Shown here: piece by piece, positions 60,432-64,000 of the stretch
Numbering within the stretch: the stretch's first letter is position 1
How the letters are laid out: each line of letters begins with the position of its first letter
NCBI GenBank assembly: GCA_017406005.1
Contig: JAFQZI010000151.1
Span: forward strand, 30,587 to 94,586
Source of the DNA: Oscillospiraceae bacterium
GTDB lineage: Bacteria > Bacillota > Clostridia > Oscillospirales > Oscillospiraceae
Direction of reading: 5' to 3'
Length of the DNA: 64,000 nucleotides
The notes under the pieces: model-generated
Told to the model about the DNA's origin: nothing
Seen by the model: only the letters and a program-made list of their open reading frames with translations
Databases searched by the model: none
Position numbers and translations under genes: made by a program

Positions 60432-61337
60432 TTATTCCGTTTTTTCTGCTTTTTTGCGAAGCTGAACCATATCCTCCGGGGTGAAAACATACCGTGTATC
60501 ACAAAACTGGCAGCCGACTTCAATGTTCTTCCCTTCAGCGATCATCCCGTCCAGGTCTGCAGGATCGATGCAGGCTATGGCTTCTGACGCCCTTTCACGA
60601 CTGCAGAAGCAGCGGTAGCCGATTTCTTCCCGGCTGACAAGATGATATTCGATATCCTTCAGTACCTGAGCGAAAACGGCCTCCGCTCCATCCTCATCCA
60701 GAATCGTGGTGAGCTGATCCATCAGGAAGATGTTCTCTTCCAGCTTTGCAATCAGCGACTCGTCCGCCCCGGGCATGAGCTGTACCAGGAATCCGCCTGC
60801 CGCTTTGATGGACGTATCGGTATCTACCAGCACACCCAGCCCGCAGGCTGACGGGATCTGTTCACTCTCCGTCAGGTACGCTGTGAAGTCTTCTGCAATT
60901 TCTCCGCTGACCAGCTCTACCGATCCGACATACGGCTCTTTCAGCCCGATATCCCGGCTGACGGTAAAACTGCCGTTCCTACCCACCGCCGTGCCCACAT
61001 CGAGCTTTCCGTCCGAACGCAGCGGAAGGTCAATGTGCGGCTGGCCGACATAGCCTCTCACATATCCTTCCGAATCCGAAACTGCAACGATCCCTCTGAT
61101 CGGGCCGTCTCCGGAAATTCGAATGGTAAGCGCCGCGTTTTCTTCTTTCATGGCATTGCCGAGCAGAGATGCCGCGCAAAGCGTCCTGCCGAGTGCTGCA
61201 GAAGCAACAGGAGACGTATTGTGGATTTCCCGTGCACGCTGCACGGTGTTTCTGGCTGTGATCACAGCAATTTTGAGCAAACCCTCCGCTCCCGTGGCAC
61301 GGATAATCTCATCATGAGAAGCAGAAAAACCTTCCAT
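60432..61337 (-). CDS. hslO: Redox-regulated chaperone Hsp33
   Basis: 301 residues. Hsp33 binds unfolding proteins when oxidative stress opens its zinc centre. The N-terminal domain has SPVASAALGRTLCAASLLG and GDGPIRGIVAVSDSEGYVRGYV. The zinc cysteines are Cys243 and Cys245 (CFC) and Cys276 and Cys279 (CQFC). The ATG follows the plsY stop with no gap, so the two are co-translated. Confidence 0.96.
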   Translation of the reverse strand: MEGFSASHDEIIRATGAEGLLKIAVITARNTVQRAREIHNTSPVASAALGRTLCAASLLGNAMKEENAALTIRISGDGPIRGIVAVSDSEGYVRGYVGQPHIDLPLRSDGKLDVGTAVGRNGSFTVSRDIGLKEPYVGSVELVSGEIAEDFTAYLTESEQIPSACGLGVLVDTDTSIKAAGGFLVQLMPGADESLIAKLEENIFLMDQLTTILDEDGAEAVFAQVLKDIEYHLVSREEIGYRCFCSRERASEAIACIDPADLDGMIAEGKNIEVGCQFCDTRYVFTPEDMVQLRKKAEKTE

Positions 61338-61943
61338 TCACTCTTTTCCTTTCTTATTATCTGCAAAATGAAAGTCTTTTTCCTCCCCCTTAATCAAGCG
61401 GGATATGTTTTCGCTGTGCCGGAAGATCACAACCGCCGCGGCAATGAGGATCATCCAGAAATACCGCTTGTCAGAGGCCACAAAGTATGCCGCGGGAATT
61501 GCCGAAATAGATGCGAGAAGAGATGCAAGAGATACTTTTTTCGTAAGGACCGCCGTAAGGATAAATACAACCAGAACACATACCGTAACCTGCCAGCCCA
61601 CTGCGAATGTGATCGCAAGGCCGACTGCCACGCCCTTTCCGCCCTTGAAATGATGATAGGCGGGAAAGCAATGCCCCAGCTGGCAGCAAATACCGGCAAC
61701 AACGATCCCCCAGTCACCGGCGAGTGCTCTGCCGATCACGATTGCGAGCACGGTTTTCAGCACATCGCCGACAAGCGTCAGGGCACCGGCCAGCTTTCCA
61801 AAGCTGCGTGCCATATTGGTGGCACCCGCATTTCCGCTGCCCCCCTCGCGCACATCCTTACGGAAAAAGGATTTGCTGAGAAAAATCGAAAAACTTATGG
61901 ATCCAAGCACATAGGCAATCACTGCACTCAACAGAATTTTCAT
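61338..61943 (-). CDS. plsY: Acyl-phosphate glycerol-3-phosphate acyltransferase PlsY
   Basis: 201 residues with five to six membrane segments. The three catalytic motifs are visible: GGSGNAGATNMAR, HCFPAYHHFKGGKGVA and the C-terminal FRHSENISRLIKGEE. It makes lysophosphatidic acid, the first step of phospholipid synthesis, from acyl-phosphate. Leads the plsY-hslO operon. Confidence 0.96.
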   Translation of the reverse strand: MKILLSAVIAYVLGSISFSIFLSKSFFRKDVREGGSGNAGATNMARSFGKLAGALTLVGDVLKTVLAIVIGRALAGDWGIVVAGICCQLGHCFPAYHHFKGGKGVAVGLAITFAVGWQVTVCVLVVFILTAVLTKKVSLASLLASISAIPAAYFVASDKRYFWMILIAAAVVIFRHSENISRLIKGEEKDFHFADNKKGKE

Positions 61944-62039
61944 GGTCGCCTCCGAAACATAAGTTAAAAATTTTTAGTATCTTATCACTGCATCAGATGC
62001 TTTGCAACCTGTAATTGTAAATAATCTTCAAAAGCACGG

Positions 62040-62068
62040 TTGACCCGCACCGGCAAATCAAGTAAAAT
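62040..62068 (+). promoter_or_regulatory. Promoter of the RNase Z gene
   Basis: TTGACC (62040-62045), 17 bases, TAAAAT (62063-62068). Confidence 0.65.
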
Positions 62069-62109
62069 ACTTGATACGATCCGATGGGAAGGAGGATTTC
62101 TCAGGCCAT

Positions 62110-63054
62110 ATGATTACGATTACCCTGCTGGGCACCGGTGCCACAATGCCCCTACCGGACCGGGCTCTGACTGCCGTTCATCTTGCCTATGGCGGGCGTT
62201 CCATTCTCTTCGACTGCGGAGAAGGCACCCAGTCGGCGGCCAGGAAAGCACACGTGAGCCTGATGAAAACAGACCTGATCGCTCTGACGCATTATCACGG
62301 TGATCACATCTTCGGTCTTCCCGGCTTGCTGCAATCCTACGGCTGTCTGGGGCGGATCAGCCCGCTTGTCATTACCGGGCCGGAAGGGCTTGAAGAAGCC
62401 ATGCATCCCATTCTGCAGCTGTGCGGGCCTTTGCCATTTGATGTCCGGCTGTTCCCCCTGAATGCCGAAGGATCCCAAATCTGCGATATTCTCCCCTGGT
62501 GGGATAACGAAGGCTTTCTCTTTCCCTTCCAGACGTGTCATCGTGTTGTAAGCTGTGGTTATCGGTTTTTCCTGCATCGCCCGGGGAAATTCGATTCGCA
62601 TGCTGCAGAAACGCTGAACATCCCGAAACCGCTTTGGGGGCTTTTACAGCACGGCAGCCCGGTTACCCTGGAGGATGGAAAGAAAGTACTCCCCGAGCAG
62701 GTTCTCGGCCCGGCCAGGAATGGGCTTAGCGTTGTCTTTTCCGGCGACACAGCCCCATGCGAATCCCTCACAGCTGCTGCCGCAGAAGCAGACCTTTTTA
62801 TCTGCGAAGCAACCTACGGGGAGGATTCTTTTTCGGAACAAGCGGAGAAATACGGCCACTGTACGTTTTCCCAGGCGGCACAGACAGCCACTGACGCTTC
62901 AGCCAAACGCCTGTGGCTGGCTCATTTTTCGCAGATAATGGAAAATCCGGAGGACTTTCTGCCGTATGCACAAGCCGTATTTCCTTCCGCCGTCTGCGGA
63001 AGCGACGGCATGAGCATTACCCTGCGGTTCGAAGAAGAATATCTATCCTCCTGA
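62110..63054 (+). CDS. rnz: Ribonuclease Z
   Basis: 314 residues, metallo-beta-lactamase fold. The zinc motif HYHGDH is at 61-66, LLGTGATMPLPDR is the usual N-terminus, and VFSGDTAPCESL and WLAHFSQ carry further metal ligands. It trims the 3' ends of tRNA precursors. The ATG at 62110 fits the family start; AAGGAGG lies 14-15 bases before it, somewhat far, and a TTG at 62071 is open in frame but would add 13 unrelated residues ahead of the binding site itself. Confidence 0.92.
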   Translation: MITITLLGTGATMPLPDRALTAVHLAYGGRSILFDCGEGTQSAARKAHVSLMKTDLIALTHYHGDHIFGLPGLLQSYGCLGRISPLVITGPEGLEEAMHPILQLCGPLPFDVRLFPLNAEGSQICDILPWWDNEGFLFPFQTCHRVVSCGYRFFLHRPGKFDSHAAETLNIPKPLWGLLQHGSPVTLEDGKKVLPEQVLGPARNGLSVVFSGDTAPCESLTAAAAEADLFICEATYGEDSFSEQAEKYGHCTFSQAAQTATDASAKRLWLAHFSQIMENPEDFLPYAQAVFPSAVCGSDGMSITLRFEEEYLSS

Positions 63055-63113
63055 CCATAAAGACAGCACTCCCTTGCTTCCTGCAGGGGAGTTTTTCTGT
63101 CAAAGACCAGCCG

Positions 63114-63470
63114 TTATCCCTGCAGCTCCTTTTCCCACTCCTCCGGGCGGAAGCCGACAAGCACCTTCTCTTCCCGAATCAGCAGCGGCCGCTTGACGAG
63201 CATCCCGTCCGTGCTGAGCAGGGCAAGCATCTCCTCTTCCGTCATTTCAGGCAGCTTCTCTTTCAATTTCAGATCTTTATACAGCAGTCCGCTGGTGTTG
63301 AAGAACTTCCGAAGCGGAAGCCCGCTCATCTGCCACCAGGTGCGAAGTTCCTCTGCGGTCGGGTTCTGCTCCTTAATCGGCCTTTTCTCATACGGCACAG
63401 CATGTTCCTGCAGAAACGCCTCCGCTTTTTTGCATGTCCCGCAGCGATCATAACATACGAAGATATTCAT
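63114..63470 (-). CDS. ArsC/Spx-family thioredoxin-fold protein
   Basis: 118 residues. Thioredoxin-like fold with a CGTC motif (Cys10, Cys13) and the later KRPIKEQNPTAEELRTWW and DGMLVKRPLLI segments of the ArsC/Spx/YffB family. The catalytic Arg pattern of true arsenate reductases is not clear, so it may be a redox-sensing or Spx-like regulator rather than an arsenate reductase. AAGGAGAAG precedes the start. Confidence 0.85.
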   Translation of the reverse strand: MNIFVCYDRCGTCKKAEAFLQEHAVPYEKRPIKEQNPTAEELRTWWQMSGLPLRKFFNTSGLLYKDLKLKEKLPEMTEEEMLALLSTDGMLVKRPLLIREEKVLVGFRPEEWEKELQG

Positions 63471-63518
63471 TTTTCTTCTCCTTCCATTATTTCCAAAAAA
63501 AATAACTTGATTTCTTAT

Positions 63519-63547
63519 ATTATACAAATCTGATTATTATCCGTCAA
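63519..63547 (-). promoter_or_regulatory. Promoter of the ArsC/Spx-like gene
   Basis: On the minus strand TTGACG (63542-63547), 17 bases, TATAAT (63519-63524). Confidence 0.75.
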
Positions 63548-63574
63548 CATGCCTTTTCCGCTTCAAAAGTTTCC

Positions 63575-63603
63575 TTTACGGATTTTGGGATGGATGCTAT
63601 AAT
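63575..63603 (+). promoter_or_regulatory. Promoter of the 5'-nucleotidase-like gene
   Basis: TTTACG (63575-63580), 17 bases, TATAAT (63598-63603), about 37 bases before AAGGAG and the ATG at 63646. Confidence 0.65.
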
Positions 63604-63645
63604 CATCCTGGCAACTTGCGATTTGTATAGAAGGAGTCGGTTGTG

Positions 63646-64000
63646 ATGGTGCATCGGGATCTGTCGGAATTGGAAGAGCTTTATGAGCAGAAGATGGAAT
63701 TGAAGGAACAGGATTATATCCGCACTCTGCAGGCGGCAAAAGAACGCAGAAAGCAGAGAATACAGTATCTGGAGCATCTGGATCCGGACAGGCTGCAGAT
63801 GAGCCATCTGAAAAAGCTGACCCTTCTCCATTCGAATGATCTGCACGGTGATTTTCTGGCCGAAGAGATCGACTTCGGCTTGCTCGGAGGCGTCTCAATG
63901 CTTTCCGGCTATATCAACAAGGTCAGAAATGAGGAGCCGAATGTCATCTATGCAATCGCGGGAGATATGTTCAGGGGTTCGCTCATCGACAGCGAGTTTA
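63646..64000 (+). CDS. 5'-nucleotidase/metallophosphoesterase, N-terminal part
   Basis: The gene opens at ATG 63646 (AAGGAG at 63631-63636) and runs off the right edge after 118 codons. A charged helical N-terminus of about 60 residues (YEQKMELKEQDYIRTLQAAKERRKQR) precedes the metallophosphatase motifs LLHSNDLHGDF and AIAGDMFRGS, which bind the two metals in UshA-type 5'-nucleotidases and 2',3'-cyclic phosphodiesterases. There is no signal peptide at this start, so it is probably cytoplasmic. The rest of the protein is not in view. Confidence 0.8.
   Translation, partial: MVHRDLSELEELYEQKMELKEQDYIRTLQAAKERRKQRIQYLEHLDPDRLQMSHLKKLTLLHSNDLHGDFLAEEIDFGLLGGVSMLSGYINKVRNEEPNVIYAIAGDMFRGSLIDSEF

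Noticed and set aside
1-64000. CRISPR array, insertion sequence, prophage, tRNA or rRNA genes
   Set aside because: No regularly spaced repeats, transposase or integrase genes, phage structural genes, or tRNA/rRNA sequences were recognised.

Overview
The window looks like chromosomal DNA of an anaerobic Firmicute of class Clostridia, most like a gut Lachnospiraceae or a relative. This rests on AGGAGG-type ribosome binding sites before nearly every gene, TTGACA-N17-TATAAT promoters, an EpsC-type serine acetyltransferase, a Tat-exported flavoprotein reductase, CotH/VTC/DUF4956 genes and gut-sugar genes (L-fucose/L-rhamnose). I see no rRNA, tRNA, CRISPR array, transposase or prophage. The first 103 bases end one gene and the last 355 bases begin another.

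Layout. 1-5.4 kb: mixed genes, namely a membrane-bound XRE regulator, a GNAT-YdeI fusion, a LysR regulator divergent from a Tat flavoprotein, and a MOSC protein. 5.4-13.7 kb: a sulfur block. AGCS transporter + mnmA run leftwards; nitrilase, a small Cys-rich protein, metY, a free-standing B3/4 protein, cysK and cysE run rightwards. Both arms appear to be controlled by Cys/Met-rich leader peptides followed by near-identical terminators, and by a palindromic operator also present before the MOSC gene. 13.9-17.5 kb: MFS transporter, Na/Pi cotransporter with PhoU domain, ECF S component.

17.6-38.4 kb: almost entirely leftward cell-envelope genes. They are VTC/DUF4956/CotH with a response regulator and histidine kinase, two MgtC-like proteins, a Gld-type ABC exporter with DUF4340, a secreted nitroreductase, an M23 murein hydrolase, a MacAB-type exporter with two adaptors, and a C39-like protein. 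Four promoters here share a direct repeat (TTTTCA at an 11-bp period) ending exactly 11 bp before the -10 box. I infer one regulon of the local OmpR-type response regulator.

38.7-60.3 kb: carbohydrate genes. They are a glycogen synthase with a histone-H1-like tail, a GH2 enzyme, a PfkB kinase, a ribose-type sugar ABC transporter, and GatZ/aldo-keto reductase/FGGY kinase under a LacI regulator with a visible 14-bp palindromic operator. AraM-type dehydrogenase, RhaM, RhaB, FucU and FucI follow. No fuculose/rhamnulose-phosphate aldolase and no GatY is present. 60.4-64 kb: housekeeping genes hslO, plsY, an RNase Z, an ArsC/Spx-like protein and the start of a 5'-nucleotidase.
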